A stretch of DNA of 64,000 bases from JAPULR01 sp965238215 (GTDB taxonomy: Bacteria > Chloroflexota > Dehalococcoidia > Lucifugimonadales > GCA-2712585), in NCBI GenBank assembly GCA_965238215.1, contig OZ250180.1, forward strand, positions 2,294,001 through 2,358,000, given 5' to 3'. Below are positions 24,751 through 34,051 of this stretch, in pieces. The notes below the pieces were generated by a model that was not told where the DNA came from, ran no database searches, and saw nothing but the letters and a program-made list of their open reading frames with translations. Positions within the stretch are counted from its first letter, which is position 1; the number at the start of each line of letters is the position of its first letter. The position numbers were made by a program, and so were the translations under genes.

Positions 24751-25689
24751 CTAGGAAGCCGAAGCTTTGGGTACTGCGGGCGTGCACCAGTGCATGTACT
24801 TGGGGTTGTTGCCCCCGGCGATCTCGAAATACTTCTCCCGCAGGGTCTTGGATATGGGGCCAACGGTCCCGTCGCCAATCTTACGGTTGTCCAGCTCCAC
24901 CATGGGCGTCAGGTGGGCGGCGGTGCCAGTGAGGAAGCACTCGTCGGCGATGTAAAGCTCGGTGCGGCTAATGTGGCTCTCGAGGACCTCCAAGCCGAAC
25001 TCTTCCCGGGCCACCTCCATGACGGTGGAGCGGGTAATCCCGGGCAGCACACTGTCTCCAAGGGGCGGTGTGTGCAGCCGGCCGTTTAGGACCATAAAGA
25101 GGTTTTCGCCGGCTCCCTCGGAAACGTTGCCGTCGGAATTCAGCAAAATAGCCTCGTCAAATCCTGCGAGGACGGCCTCCGTCTTGGCCAAGATGCTGTT
25201 GATGTACACTCCCGTCATCTTGAACCGGGGAGGAATGGAGCGGTCATCGGGCCGACGCCAGGTTGAAGTGCAGCACCGGAGGGCGTCCGTATCCAGATAG
25301 TCGCCGAAGGGGATAGTCATCATGCAGAAGTCGCTGTCCAACTCGTGGAGCTTCAGGTTAGCGATGCGTTGAGCGCTCTTGTAGGCCAGGGGGCGAATGT
25401 AGATGTCCTGCTTGTAACCGCATCGCTGAATGAGCTCGATAGTGATATCGCATAGGTCGTCCACCGAATATGGAATGTCCATCATCAGAAGGCGGCAACC
25501 CTGGGTCAAGCGCTCGAAATGCTCGCGCAATCGGAAGACGTAGACGGTCTCTTTTTCTGCGTTCCAGTTGCCGCGAATGCCCTCGAAAACCCCAGTGCCG
25601 TAGTGAAGAGCGTGGGTCTGGATGCCGACCTTGGCTTCCTCCAGCCGAACGAAATCACCTTCAAAGAAAGCGTATGGTGTTGGACTCAA
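24751..25689 (-). CDS. ilvE: Branched-chain amino acid aminotransferase
   Basis: A 312-residue fold-type IV PLP enzyme that interconverts branched-chain amino acids and 2-oxo acids. Landmarks are AFFEGDFVRLEEAKVGIQTHALHYGTGVFEGIRG, the lysine region FKMTGVYINSILAKTEA that holds the PLP Schiff-base lysine, and LLNSDGNVSEGAGENLFMV for phosphate binding. The TTG at 25689 has AGGGGGAG seven bases upstream and yields the standard length. A longer frame up to 26142 was rejected because it lacks any conserved sequence and overlaps the divergent dinB region. It heads the plsY unit. Confidence 0.9.
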   Translation of the reverse strand: MSPTPYAFFEGDFVRLEEAKVGIQTHALHYGTGVFEGIRGNWNAEKETVYVFRLREHFERLTQGCRLLMMDIPYSVDDLCDITIELIQRCGYKQDIYIRPLAYKSAQRIANLKLHELDSDFCMMTIPFGDYLDTDALRCCTSTWRRPDDRSIPPRFKMTGVYINSILAKTEAVLAGFDEAILLNSDGNVSEGAGENLFMVLNGRLHTPPLGDSVLPGITRSTVMEVAREEFGLEVLESHISRTELYIADECFLTGTAAHLTPMVELDNRKIGDGTVGPISKTLREKYFEIAGGNNPKYMHWCTPAVPKASAS

Positions 25690-25817
25690 CGCAAATCTCC
25701 CCCTATGCTGATGCTGAGGTTTGGCCTGATTATAATAAGGCGCAGCCGATATGACAACAACGCCCTCCGAAACCAAAGGGATCCTACTAAACCTTCCGTC
25801 CGTAGCGACACACAATT

Positions 25818-25845
25818 TGCGTTGCGAACCGATGTACGTTAAAAT
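25818..25845 (+). promoter_or_regulatory. dinB promoter with SOS-like (LexA) box
   Basis: TTGCGT (25818-25823), 16-bp spacer, TAAAAT (25840-25845). Inside the spacer lies CGAACCGATGTACG (25825-25838), one base from the perfect inverted repeat CGAAC-N4-GTTCG bound by Gram-positive-type LexA. A LexA dimer there would mask the promoter. The leader to the ATG at 25860 would be only a few bases. Confidence 0.45.
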
Positions 25846-25859
25846 TTGACACATCTGCC

Positions 25860-27080
25860 ATGCGTCGCATCTTTCACATAGACTTGGACGCCTTCTTCGT
25901 GGCGGTAGAACGCGCCGACGACCCTTCGTTGGAGGGCAAGCCCGTGGTCGTTGGCGGACGGGCAACCGGCCGGGGCGTCGTAACCTGCGCCTCCTACGAA
26001 GCCCGTCCCTACGGTTTACGGGCGGGCATGCCCCTATCCCAAGCCCACCGCCTCTGCCCTCAAGCCGTCTATCTACCCGGGAATTATCATAGATATACCG
26101 CAGTGTCGGCGGAGTTCCACCGGATATTGGAGTCCTATTCACCCTTCGTCCAGCCCTTGAGCTTGGATGAGGCTTTCGTGGACATGACGGGCTTCGACTC
26201 CCTCTACGGTTCCCTGAATAAAGTGGCGAATGATATGAAGGGGCGGGTCCGCTCGGAATTGAAGATTACCGCCTCCGTGGGGATAGCTTCCTCAAAGGTG
26301 GCGGCCAAGGTGGCCTCCGAACTGGAAAAGCCGGATGGTCTGGTGGAGGTGCCCGCCGGCTCGGACGCTCGATTTCTTGCGCCGATGCCTGTTGCGGACC
26401 TGCCCGGAGTGGGAGCGAAGACTGCCAAGCTTCTTGAAGAGGCGTTGGGGGTGAAGCTGTTGGGCGAACTGGCGGATACGCCTGCCGCCTCCCTGCGGAG
26501 CGTCCTCGGCGTCCGCGGGGACCTGCTGCGGCTGTGGGCGCGGGGCGAAGACGACACTCCCGTTCATGGCCCAGAGGCCCCCAAGTCCATAGGACGAGAG
26601 ACCACCTTCAACGAGGATTCAGACGACCCGGCCTTTCTGCTGCCTCTCTTGCGGAATTTGGCAGAGCGGGTGGGGGCTGATTTGCGGCGCGAGGCCAAGA
26701 AGGCCCGCCGCGTGTCTGTGCGGGTGCGCTTCTCCGACTTCCAGACCGTTTCGCACCAGACCACCTTGAAGCCCCCGATCTCTCACGATCAGGGCATCTA
26801 CGACGCCGGCGCGGCGCTTCTCATGCGAACGCTCAAGCAGCGTAAGGCCAAGGTCCGTCTGGTGGGCATAACGGTTTCCGAACTTTCGCCAGAGGCTTCG
26901 CAGATAGCCCTTTTTGAACATCAGGACCAGAAGTACGCCGAACTGTCTTCCGCCATCGACAAAGTGAGGGACAAGTACGGCTTTGGCTCTATCCAGACGG
27001 GGGGCGCCCTTCGATTAGGGGATGACCTTCCGGGAGAGCGTCGAGGCTGGGCGTGGAGAGAAACTCCCCCTTCCCGCTAG
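25860..27080 (+). CDS. dinB: DNA polymerase IV (Y family)
   Basis: A 406-residue error-prone translesion polymerase. Catalytic acidic residues are present in RIFHIDLDAFFVAVE (Asp8) and the SLDEAFVDMTG motif (about residues 101-111). The steric gate is in DLDAFF. Helix-hairpin-helix DLPGVGAKTAKLLEE and the little-finger domain (about 245-350) complete the normal layout. A C-terminal beta-clamp peptide is expected in the family; IALFEHQD (about 348) may serve. The region upstream carries an SOS-like box, consistent with DNA-damage induction. Assignment is very secure. Confidence 0.93.
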   Translation: MRRIFHIDLDAFFVAVERADDPSLEGKPVVVGGRATGRGVVTCASYEARPYGLRAGMPLSQAHRLCPQAVYLPGNYHRYTAVSAEFHRILESYSPFVQPLSLDEAFVDMTGFDSLYGSLNKVANDMKGRVRSELKITASVGIASSKVAAKVASELEKPDGLVEVPAGSDARFLAPMPVADLPGVGAKTAKLLEEALGVKLLGELADTPAASLRSVLGVRGDLLRLWARGEDDTPVHGPEAPKSIGRETTFNEDSDDPAFLLPLLRNLAERVGADLRREAKKARRVSVRVRFSDFQTVSHQTTLKPPISHDQGIYDAGAALLMRTLKQRKAKVRLVGITVSELSPEASQIALFEHQDQKYAELSSAIDKVRDKYGFGSIQTGGALRLGDDLPGERRGWAWRETPPSR

Positions 27081-27107
27081 AGGTAGTTCTACCCGTATTC
27101 TGTGTGG

Positions 27108-27309
27108 TTATCTAAAGCGGTCCGTAATCAACGCTCGTACTGTAGACGCTAGTTCCGTGGGAACCGCCATCACTGTCTGAGTAGAGTCTTCGAAAGCGGC
27201 CTCGTCCTCGGCGACTTCTTCATCCGCGGTTAACGATTCGTAGTGTCGGAGCACACGCCGGACGCGCTTCTCAATCCCATCCCGGCGGAAAATTGGTCGT
27301 ATGCTTCAT
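27108..27309 (-). pseudogene. Frameshifted small acidic protein (antitoxin-like)
   Basis: From ATG 27309 the frame reads MKHTTNFPPGWD and then meets TGA. Removing one T from GATTGAG (27273-27274) restores a 66-codon frame continuing E-KRVRRVLRHYESL...ADEEVAEDEAAFED...TQTVMAVPTEL...STVRALIT, ending at TAA (27110-27108). I recall short conserved proteins with the pattern LPxGWDEERVRRVLxHYExQTEEE...EDEAAFED in cyanobacteria and Chloroflexi, often beside toxin genes. The 202-bp length is exactly one base more than 67 codons. No toxin partner was found. This gene fills most of the gap between dinB and the formamidase gene. Confidence 0.55.
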
Positions 27310-27418
27310 CGCTATAGCCTTGATCCCTGCCACACATCATCCCAAACAGTGCCTGCCCACCGCGGCGATTCAGAAAGGCTCTCACGTCTCAGAATAGCGT
27401 GGGGGTACGATGCCGGCG

Positions 27419-28528
27419 CTAGCCCTCCAGAATTCCCAAGGGCAGGCAGGCCGAAACTACGTAGTTGGGAACGTCTACAACGTTGCTGATCTTCAGGTCC
27501 ACGGCCACGCTGCAAATCACATAGGCCTGCTCGCGGGTGAAGCCCCGTTCCTGAAGCAGGTCTATCATGTTTATGACGGCATTGCGGCAGGCAAGCGTCA
27601 GGTTCTCCCCGTCGTTCACGCCATCGTCCGTAACTGGCATGCCCATGGTGGCGATGAAGTTTTTCGGTGCGGCCCATTGAGGGTCTATGAAGTAGTCGGT
27701 TCGGCTAAACCGGGGCCATCGAATGTTGCGGCGAGCGGCCTCGCCCTTGTGCACCTTGAAGCGAACGGAGACCGTTGCGCCCATCTCCACGGCGGTAACG
27801 CAGACTTCGCCGTCACCCTGGGCGAAATGGGCGTCTCCGGTGGAGAATAGAGCGCCCTCCACGGCCACGGGAAGCTGCAGCTTGGAGCCCTTGGAAAGCT
27901 GCTTGACGTCGAAGTTGCCGCCGTTTTCACGGGGCGGAAGTGTACGAAGACCGTCGGCCGCCGCCGCTCCCTGGGCGGGCACCGCGCCGTCGGCGTCGGG
28001 CGGGAGGGCCATGCCTCCCTTGCCGATGAGGACGCTTTCCCTAGCCGTCCAAACCTTCAACTGTTCGTGGGAAGGAGCCACGCCCGAGACGCCCATGAAA
28101 GAGGCTCCGGGGACGCGAACGCCGGGAATCTGGGCGGACGTTGCCCACCCGTCGGCGATGTTCCAATGGACCATGAAAGGCTCGGTATAGATGTCCCTCA
28201 GGAAGCCCAGGCCGGGAATGATGCAGCTGAAGGCCCAGGGCTGGGGTATGACGTCGACGAACTCGATCTCCAGCAGGTCACCGGGCTCAGCGCCCTTGAC
28301 CAGTACCGGCCCCGTGAGAGGATGCACCGCGCCGGTGCCTATTCCGCCGAAGTCTGCCACGGTGCTTGAGGCGTTGAGTTGCCCGTCCAGGGCGTCCCTG
28401 GTCTCCAGGACAACCTCTTCGCCCTCGTCCGCTTCTATCACCGGTGCAATGTCCGGGTGCCAACGATTGTGTCCCGTCTCCGGCTGTTCGGCCTGGGACT
28501 TGCTGCGGTCTATGCTGATGCTCTTCAA
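27419..28528 (-). CDS. fmdA: Formamidase/acetamidase family protein
   Basis: A 369-residue member of the FmdA/AmdA family, which hydrolyses short-chain amides to ammonia and carboxylate. Recognisable regions are HNRWHPDIAPV at the start, DALDGQL, GIGTGAVHPLTGPVLVKGAEPGDLLEIE, GDAHFAQGDGEVC and RNAVINMIDLLQERG. The TTG at 28528 has AGGGGAGG just before it. The frame runs 90 codons further upstream, but that part has no family sequence and overlaps the divergent Mrp gene. With the amidase at 449 it suggests use of amide nitrogen. A predicted promoter with a palindrome over the -10 lies at 28579-28608. Confidence 0.87.
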   Translation of the reverse strand: MKSISIDRSKSQAEQPETGHNRWHPDIAPVIEADEGEEVVLETRDALDGQLNASSTVADFGGIGTGAVHPLTGPVLVKGAEPGDLLEIEFVDVIPQPWAFSCIIPGLGFLRDIYTEPFMVHWNIADGWATSAQIPGVRVPGASFMGVSGVAPSHEQLKVWTARESVLIGKGGMALPPDADGAVPAQGAAAADGLRTLPPRENGGNFDVKQLSKGSKLQLPVAVEGALFSTGDAHFAQGDGEVCVTAVEMGATVSVRFKVHKGEAARRNIRWPRFSRTDYFIDPQWAAPKNFIATMGMPVTDDGVNDGENLTLACRNAVINMIDLLQERGFTREQAYVICSVAVDLKISNVVDVPNYVVSACLPLGILEG

Positions 28529-28578
28529 AGCGTCCTCCCCTGAAAGCAAGAATGCGTATATTCGTACAGTACGGGTGG

Positions 28579-28608
28579 ATGTTACCCACCGCCGAAAGAT
28601 TGTGTCAA
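28579..28608 (-). promoter_or_regulatory. Predicted formamidase promoter with palindrome
   Basis: Minus strand: TTGACA (28603-28608), 18-bp spacer, TAACAT (28579-28584). GGTGG and CCACC arms flank the -10 hexamer, a possible operator. Leader to TTG 28528 is about 45 bases. Confidence 0.5.
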
Positions 28609-28769
28609 GGAATTGAGTCCGTGGGGTCGTTGAGGATAAGCTCCACCGGTGCGAGGGTGGAGGAGGGAGGGGAGCATGGCGGCTACCTTTCACGGCTTTG
28701 GGCTGGTAAACTGAACTCCGGTATGAGACTGCATTCCAAGAGCGAATCTCCGCCTTTCCGTCGCAACCC

Positions 28770-31094
28770 ATGACCCTCCTCTTCTTTGCCGTGCCCATGG
28801 CCGCCGGAGTGGTCGCGCCTATTCTCCCCGGCCCAATGCGGCGATATCTGGGCCTTTACGCCGCTGCCGTCATGGCCTCCCTCTTCGGTCTTGCCCTTAC
28901 CCATGTACCCGCATCCGAGGAGAGTGCTTCGTCCTTCTCTTTCCCGTGGGTGCCGGACCTGGGAGTCAACTTCTCCTTCATGCTTGACGGATACTCCTTA
29001 CTCTTCGTCCTGCTCATAACGGGGATTGGCACCCTCATCTTCCTCTACTCCCAACGGTACATGGGACACCACACCCACACTCTAAAGTTCTATTGCTGGA
29101 TGCTCATCTTCGCCGGGTCCATGCTGGGGCTGGTCACCTCCGCCAACCTCATAGTCCTGTACCTATTTTGGGAGATGACCACCATTAGCTCCTACTTCCT
29201 CATTGGCCTTTCCGACGAGGTGGGCCGAGCGCGAAGGAACGCCATGAGGGCTCTGCTCATCACTGTCTTTGGTGGGCTGGCCATGCTGGCTGGGTTCGTG
29301 CTGATTTACATAACCCTCGGCACCTTCGAGCTGGAAGAGGTGCTGACGCGGGCGTCGGAGCTTCGCGAATCACCCCTTCTGACCCCCATCGTCATCCTGG
29401 TAATTCTTGGGGCCGTAACCAAGTCGGCCATCTTCCCTTTCCACATCTGGCTGCCATCTGCCATGGTTGCGCCCACGCCAGTGAGCGCCTACCTCCATTC
29501 GGCTACCATGGTCAAGGCCGGCATATTCCTGGTGGCCCGGTTCTCTCCCGTGTTCACGGGGGTCGCCTCCTGGGAGGTGACGCTGGTTGTGTTGGGCCTT
29601 ATCACTCTTATAATCGGTGGGCTGCTGGCCCTCCGGCAGAACGATCTGAAGGCGCTGCTGGCCTACTCCACCATCAGCCAGCTTGGGATGATGATTGCCC
29701 TCTACGGGCTGGGCACGGAGTTGGCGGCGGTGGCGGCCACAATGCATCTGCTGTGTCACGCCGTATTCAAGGGCGCCCTTTTCCTGGTGGCTGGAACCAT
29801 CGAATACGAGATCGGGACCAGGGAAGTCAACTCCCTGGAAGGGTTGGCCTTTCTCATGCCCACCCTGGCCGGAATAGCTGCCGTGGCGGCTCTGTCCCTT
29901 GGGGGCATACCGCCCCTGAGCGGCTTCGTCAGCAAGGAGATTCTTCTCGACGCAGCGTTGGACGTGCCGCATAGTGCACACGCATTCCATTGGCTGGCGA
30001 CCAGCGTATTAGTTGTGGGAAGCGCCGTCACCCTGGCCTACGCCCTCAAGTTCCTCATAGGCGCATTCGGGGGAAGGTACCTGGGGCCTCTCTCTTTCCG
30101 TCCCAGCGTACCGAACGCGCTGGTGCTGGCCCCCGGAGCGCTGGCAGTAGCGACGGTGGCCATCGGCGTCCGCCCTGAATTAGTCGACGGCAGCCTGATA
30201 TCGCCGGCAGTGGAATCCTTGGTAGGACATCCATACAAGGTTGGGCTGCACCTGTGGGGCGGCTTCAAGCTTTCCTTGCTCCTGAGTATCATCGCCATAA
30301 CCTTCGGCATTGTCGCCTATAACTTCCGCCGGCAGATAAATCATTGGGTATGGTCGTTGATGGGGCGCGGACTCACCCACCGAGGTTTGGCGGTGCGCGG
30401 GTTCCAGCATGGGATGGACTTTCTGGATCATTCAGTGCCGCGAATATACCTCTGGTTTCAGAATGGCGACCTGCGGCGATATATAGTGGTGGTAGTCTTG
30501 GCGACTATGGCGCTCGTAGTTACGGCGTTGGTCCGGTCCGGCGCGCCTCCCTTCTCGCGCCTCATGGAGGGCGCAAACCTGGGCCTTCTCGACTACGCCT
30601 TGGCCATTTTCCTGGCGTTGGGGGCTGGCGTGTTGCTGTTCCGGCGCCGCCCTCTGGAAATGGTCTTGGTGCTGGGATTCGTCGGTGCGCTGGTGACTGC
30701 TGTCTTTGCCTTGTACAGCGCACCGGACCTGGCCATCACCCAACTGGTGGTTGAAATGCTCATGGTGGTGCTGCTGGTCCTGGGCATTAGCAAGATGCTG
30801 AAGGTGTTCAACGTCTCTGCATCCCGCCACGTTTTAGCCCTCCAGATGGCCTTCTCCGCTGCTTTCGGAGTCATGGTGACGTTCCTGCTTCTGACGGTAC
30901 TGGCGACTCCTCAACACCCATCCATAGCGCCCTTCTTCCTGGAGAATAGCGCGGCGCTGGCCAAGGCGAAGAACGTGGTCAACACTATTCTGGTGGACTT
31001 TCGCGGCTTCGACACCCTCGGAGAAATAACCGTGGTCGGCATGGCCGCCTTGGCCGTCTTCGCAATGGTTCGCGCGGTGAGGGAGGGACGCTAG
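28770..31094 (+). CDS. mrpA: Mrp cation/proton antiporter subunit A
   Basis: A 774-residue polytopic protein. The first 480 or so residues are a NuoL/ND5-like proton-conducting unit (LYLFWEMTTISSYFLIG, lysine in KSAIFPFHIWLPSAMVAPTPVSAYLHSATMVKAG). The C-terminal third adds the MbhD- and MbhE-like domains specific to Mrp (DLAITQLVVEMLMVVLLVLGI, and GEITVVGMAALAVFAM). Together with B-G it exchanges Na+ (or K+) for protons, using the proton gradient. It is the first gene of a seven-gene operon with the classic order and very short or overlapping spacings. The start ATG is 28770. Assignment is secure. Confidence 0.92.
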   Translation: MTLLFFAVPMAAGVVAPILPGPMRRYLGLYAAAVMASLFGLALTHVPASEESASSFSFPWVPDLGVNFSFMLDGYSLLFVLLITGIGTLIFLYSQRYMGHHTHTLKFYCWMLIFAGSMLGLVTSANLIVLYLFWEMTTISSYFLIGLSDEVGRARRNAMRALLITVFGGLAMLAGFVLIYITLGTFELEEVLTRASELRESPLLTPIVILVILGAVTKSAIFPFHIWLPSAMVAPTPVSAYLHSATMVKAGIFLVARFSPVFTGVASWEVTLVVLGLITLIIGGLLALRQNDLKALLAYSTISQLGMMIALYGLGTELAAVAATMHLLCHAVFKGALFLVAGTIEYEIGTREVNSLEGLAFLMPTLAGIAAVAALSLGGIPPLSGFVSKEILLDAALDVPHSAHAFHWLATSVLVVGSAVTLAYALKFLIGAFGGRYLGPLSFRPSVPNALVLAPGALAVATVAIGVRPELVDGSLISPAVESLVGHPYKVGLHLWGGFKLSLLLSIIAITFGIVAYNFRRQINHWVWSLMGRGLTHRGLAVRGFQHGMDFLDHSVPRIYLWFQNGDLRRYIVVVVLATMALVVTALVRSGAPPFSRLMEGANLGLLDYALAIFLALGAGVLLFRRRPLEMVLVLGFVGALVTAVFALYSAPDLAITQLVVEMLMVVLLVLGISKMLKVFNVSASRHVLALQMAFSAAFGVMVTFLLLTVLATPQHPSIAPFFLENSAALAKAKNVVNTILVDFRGFDTLGEITVVGMAALAVFAMVRAVREGR

Positions 31095-31095
31095 G

Positions 31096-31692
31096 ATGAT
31101 AAGAGGTCCGATCCTCCGCGTCGTAGCGTCGGTGACGTTCCCCTTCACAGTCCTTCTAACTCTCTACTTCCTCGTTAGTGGACATAACAACCCCGGGGGC
31201 GGATTCATAGCGGGGGTGCTGATGAGCGGGGCCGTCGCCTTTCAGTTCATCGCCCACGGGCCGGAAGACGTGCCCAAGTTTCTGAAGCTCCCGTACGAGC
31301 GAATTGTGGCCCTGGGGTTTGTCATTGCCGTTGCTGCGGCGACGGCTCCCCTAGCTGCGGGATATCCTTTCCTCACCAGCTTCCATGCGACGGTGAACGT
31401 GCCTATCTTGGGAGCGAAGATGGAGTTCGCCCTGGCGCAGCTGTTCGACTTTGGCATCTTCCTTCTTGTGGCGGGCGGGGTGGTGACGGCGGTGCTGGCC
31501 CTGGCTCGGGAGGCCCAGGACGAGACAATGGACGCCCCAACGGATGAACAGGTGCCTAGTCCGGCGGTCACGGAAGATGAGATTCCGGAGTGTAAGGCTG
31601 AGGTGGACGCCGAGGAATCCACGTCGCCGCAACAACCCGTCGAAGCAGCGGATAGCGAACCATCAGCCGCCCCTGTCGAAGGGGGAAAATAA
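31096..31692 (+). CDS. mrpB: Mrp antiporter subunit B with acidic tail
   Basis: A 198-residue protein. The first 140 residues are the MnhB domain with four helices (FLVSGHNNPGGGFIAGVLMSGAVAFQFIAHG). About 50 residues follow that are very acidic and proline-rich (TDEQVPSPAVTEDEIPE) with no family counterpart I know, so this subunit is longer than the usual 140-150. It begins two bases after mrpA ends and overlaps the start of mrpC by one base. The tail probably faces the cytoplasm. Confidence 0.9.
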   Translation: MIRGPILRVVASVTFPFTVLLTLYFLVSGHNNPGGGFIAGVLMSGAVAFQFIAHGPEDVPKFLKLPYERIVALGFVIAVAAATAPLAAGYPFLTSFHATVNVPILGAKMEFALAQLFDFGIFLLVAGGVVTAVLALAREAQDETMDAPTDEQVPSPAVTEDEIPECKAEVDAEESTSPQQPVEAADSEPSAAPVEGGK

Positions 31693-32033
31693 TGGAGATT
31701 CCCCTGTCCATAGCCGTTGGAGTATTGGCCGGAGGGGGCCTCTTCCTGCTCCTCCAACGCAGCGTCTTCAAGATAGTTGTCGGACTGCTGCTGCTCTCCC
31801 ACGCCGCCAACCTGACTATTTTCGTCGTGGGCCGGCTCACCAAGGGAGGCTCGCCCATTGCCGAGAAGGGCGCCACCATCGAAGGACTCGCCGACCCGCT
31901 TGTGCAGGCGTTGATTCTCACCGCCATCGTCATCGGTTTCGGCATTGCCGCCTTCCTTCTTACCCTGGCCGTACGGACCCATAAGGCGATGGGTTCCGAC
32001 GACGTGGACAACATGAGGAACTTGAAAGGATGA
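31692..32033 (+). CDS. mrpC: Mrp antiporter subunit C
   Basis: A 113-residue NuoK-like subunit with three membrane helices. VGVLAGGGLFLLLQRSVFKIVVGLLLLSHAANLTIFVVG and IEGLADPLVQALILTAIVIGFGIAAFLLTLAVR match the family, including the conserved glutamate/aspartate positions. It overlaps mrpD by four bases. Length is normal. Confidence 0.92.
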   Translation: MEIPLSIAVGVLAGGGLFLLLQRSVFKIVVGLLLLSHAANLTIFVVGRLTKGGSPIAEKGATIEGLADPLVQALILTAIVIGFGIAAFLLTLAVRTHKAMGSDDVDNMRNLKG

Positions 32034-33535
32034 CGGACTTCCTGCTGGTTGCCCCCGTGCTGGTTCCCCTGGCAGGGGGCGTTCTGCTCATCGCCGCCTT
32101 GGCCCGGCCCAAGATAGCCGGATGGGTGGCCATAGCGACGGCGCTGATCGTATTGGGACTGGCTTTCCATACCCTCTTCCTGGTACAGCGAGAGGGTATC
32201 CAGGCCACCAACCTCGGCGACTGGCCGGGACCTTTCGGCATCGTGCTGGTGGCGGACCTGTTCAGCGCCGCGACTGTCGTTGCAGCCTCCCTTGTCGCCC
32301 TGGTGTCACTCGCGGTGGTCATGCTCTCGCAGGACTTGCGGCAGCGCAAGTACATCGTCCCCTTCATGCTTTTCCTGCTGGCAGGGGTGAACGGGGCGTT
32401 CATGACGGGGGATATCTTCAACCTCTTCGTATTCTTTGAAGTGACTCTGCTGGCCTCGTACGCCCTGATGGCCATCGGAGCAGGACGGCTTCAAACGGAA
32501 GCCGCCTTCAAGTACGTAGTGATAAACGTCATCGGCTCAACCTTCCTCTTGGTGGGAATCGGCCTGCTCTACGGTGAACTGGGCACGCTGAACATGGCAC
32601 ACCTCGCAATACGCGCCGAAAGCGCCGAGAACGGAGCGGTGGTGACGGCGGTGGGGGCGCTGCTGGCGGCGGCCTTCGGAATCAAGGCGGCGCTGATTCC
32701 CTTCCATTTTTGGCTGCCCGGCGCCTATGCCCAACTTCCCAGCGGCGTGGCCGTCTTCTTCGGCGCGGTTCTCACTAAGGTTGGCGTCTACAGCATGATA
32801 CGGGTCTTCACTCTTGTTCTTGGCCACGACCAGGAGTTCGTGCAGCCCGTGCTTCTGACCATGGCCGGGTTTAGCATCGTCTTGGGCGCGCTGGGAGCCG
32901 TAGCCCAGAGGGACATCCGGTCGATCCTGACGTGGGACATTGTCAGCCAGGTGGGTTACATGGTGATGGGACTGGCTCTATTCACAACCGCATCAGTGGG
33001 AGCCGCCATCTTCTTCATGCTTCAGTATATGCCGGTGAAGGCGGCCCTCTTTTCCGTTGCGGCCGCTGTGGAGAGACTGCGGGGCACGGGCAGAATTACA
33101 CAGCTAGGTGGCTTGGCGAGAGCATATCCCCTACTGGCCATACTTTTCCTGATACCCGCCATGTCCCTGGGTGGCGTCCCGCCCTTCAGCGGCTTCTGGG
33201 GCAAGCTGGCCATTCTGGAGTCCGCCCTACGGCTGGACAGCCCTGCCGCCTACGCCATAGCCGGCGCGGCCCTCGTAGGCAGCCTACTGACGCTTTTTGC
33301 GATGTTCAGGATATGGCAGTGGGTCTTCTGGGGAGAGGGTCGGAAGGACGCCGAGGAACGCGCCGCGCCATCAATGGTATACCTCTACGCCGTTCCCATC
33401 GCAATCGCGGCGTCCGCCACGGTTGTTCTTGCCGTGGCCGCCGCCGGCCTACAGGACATAACGTCTGAGGCGGCGCGGCAGCTTCTCGACCCGACCCAAT
33501 ACGTCGACGCTGTGAATCCGTCCTTGCTAGAATAG
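32030..33535 (+). CDS. mrpD: Mrp antiporter subunit D
   Basis: A 501-residue NuoN/ND4-like subunit with about 14 helices. Proton-path residues are in VFFEVTLLASYALMAIG (glutamate), GIKAALIPFHFWLPGAYAQLPSGVAVFFGAVLTKVGVYS (lysines) and QYMPVKAALF. With MrpA it forms the antiporter-like core of the complex. It overlaps mrpC by four bases, and mrpE begins ten bases after it. Confidence 0.92.
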   Translation: MTDFLLVAPVLVPLAGGVLLIAALARPKIAGWVAIATALIVLGLAFHTLFLVQREGIQATNLGDWPGPFGIVLVADLFSAATVVAASLVALVSLAVVMLSQDLRQRKYIVPFMLFLLAGVNGAFMTGDIFNLFVFFEVTLLASYALMAIGAGRLQTEAAFKYVVINVIGSTFLLVGIGLLYGELGTLNMAHLAIRAESAENGAVVTAVGALLAAAFGIKAALIPFHFWLPGAYAQLPSGVAVFFGAVLTKVGVYSMIRVFTLVLGHDQEFVQPVLLTMAGFSIVLGALGAVAQRDIRSILTWDIVSQVGYMVMGLALFTTASVGAAIFFMLQYMPVKAALFSVAAAVERLRGTGRITQLGGLARAYPLLAILFLIPAMSLGGVPPFSGFWGKLAILESALRLDSPAAYAIAGAALVGSLLTLFAMFRIWQWVFWGEGRKDAEERAAPSMVYLYAVPIAIAASATVVLAVAAAGLQDITSEAARQLLDPTQYVDAVNPSLLE

Positions 33536-33544
33536 AGAAACCCA

Positions 33545-34051
33545 ATGCGAGCGCTTATCTTCATCCTTCTTGCCGCGGCCTTCTGGGTCTTCCTGGGCAG
33601 CACCCTTCAGTGGGTGGCGGCCTTGGCGGGCGTTCTCATGGCTGCGGCTTTGTTTCTGTACCTCCGGCGTGGCCTTTCGTCGGGGGTGTTCAAAGAGGGT
33701 TGGAGAGGGTGGGCGAACCCCTTATCTGCCGTCGCCGCAATTGCCCGCTACGGCTGGGCCGTGGCTCTGGCCAACGTAAGAGTTGCCCGCCTCATCGTCG
33801 ACTTTAGACGTCCGGTGCGGTCCGCTATCCTGAAGGTCTATGTCGGCGAAATGGGCGAACTGGAGCACACCATCGTGGCCAACTCCATCACCCTGACGCC
33901 GAGCACCATCACCGTCGATTTCTCCGCCGACAGGCAGTACATGTATGTTCACGTGCTGGATGCCGACGACGTAGAAACTGCCCGCCGTGAGCTGCTAAGC
34001 CATCTGGAAACACACTTCGGAAAGGGCCTCAAATGGTGGAAATCGTCCTAA
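33545..34051 (+). CDS. mrpE: Mrp antiporter subunit E
   Basis: A 168-residue protein with two N-terminal membrane helices and a soluble beta-rich C-terminal domain. SITLTPSTITVDFSADRQYMYVHVLDAD is the MnhE family hallmark. It overlaps mrpF by 19 bp. Length is normal for the family. Confidence 0.92.
   Translation: MRALIFILLAAAFWVFLGSTLQWVAALAGVLMAAALFLYLRRGLSSGVFKEGWRGWANPLSAVAAIARYGWAVALANVRVARLIVDFRRPVRSAILKVYVGEMGELEHTIVANSITLTPSTITVDFSADRQYMYVHVLDADDVETARRELLSHLETHFGKGLKWWKSS

Noticed and set aside
25690..26142. N-terminal extension of IlvE
   Set aside because: The added sequence is not conserved and has many low-likelihood residues; the TTG at 25689 has a good ribosome site and gives the family length.
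28770..31094. Complex I subunit NuoL
   Set aside because: The C-terminal MrpA-specific domains and the following mrpB-G genes place it in the antiporter operon.
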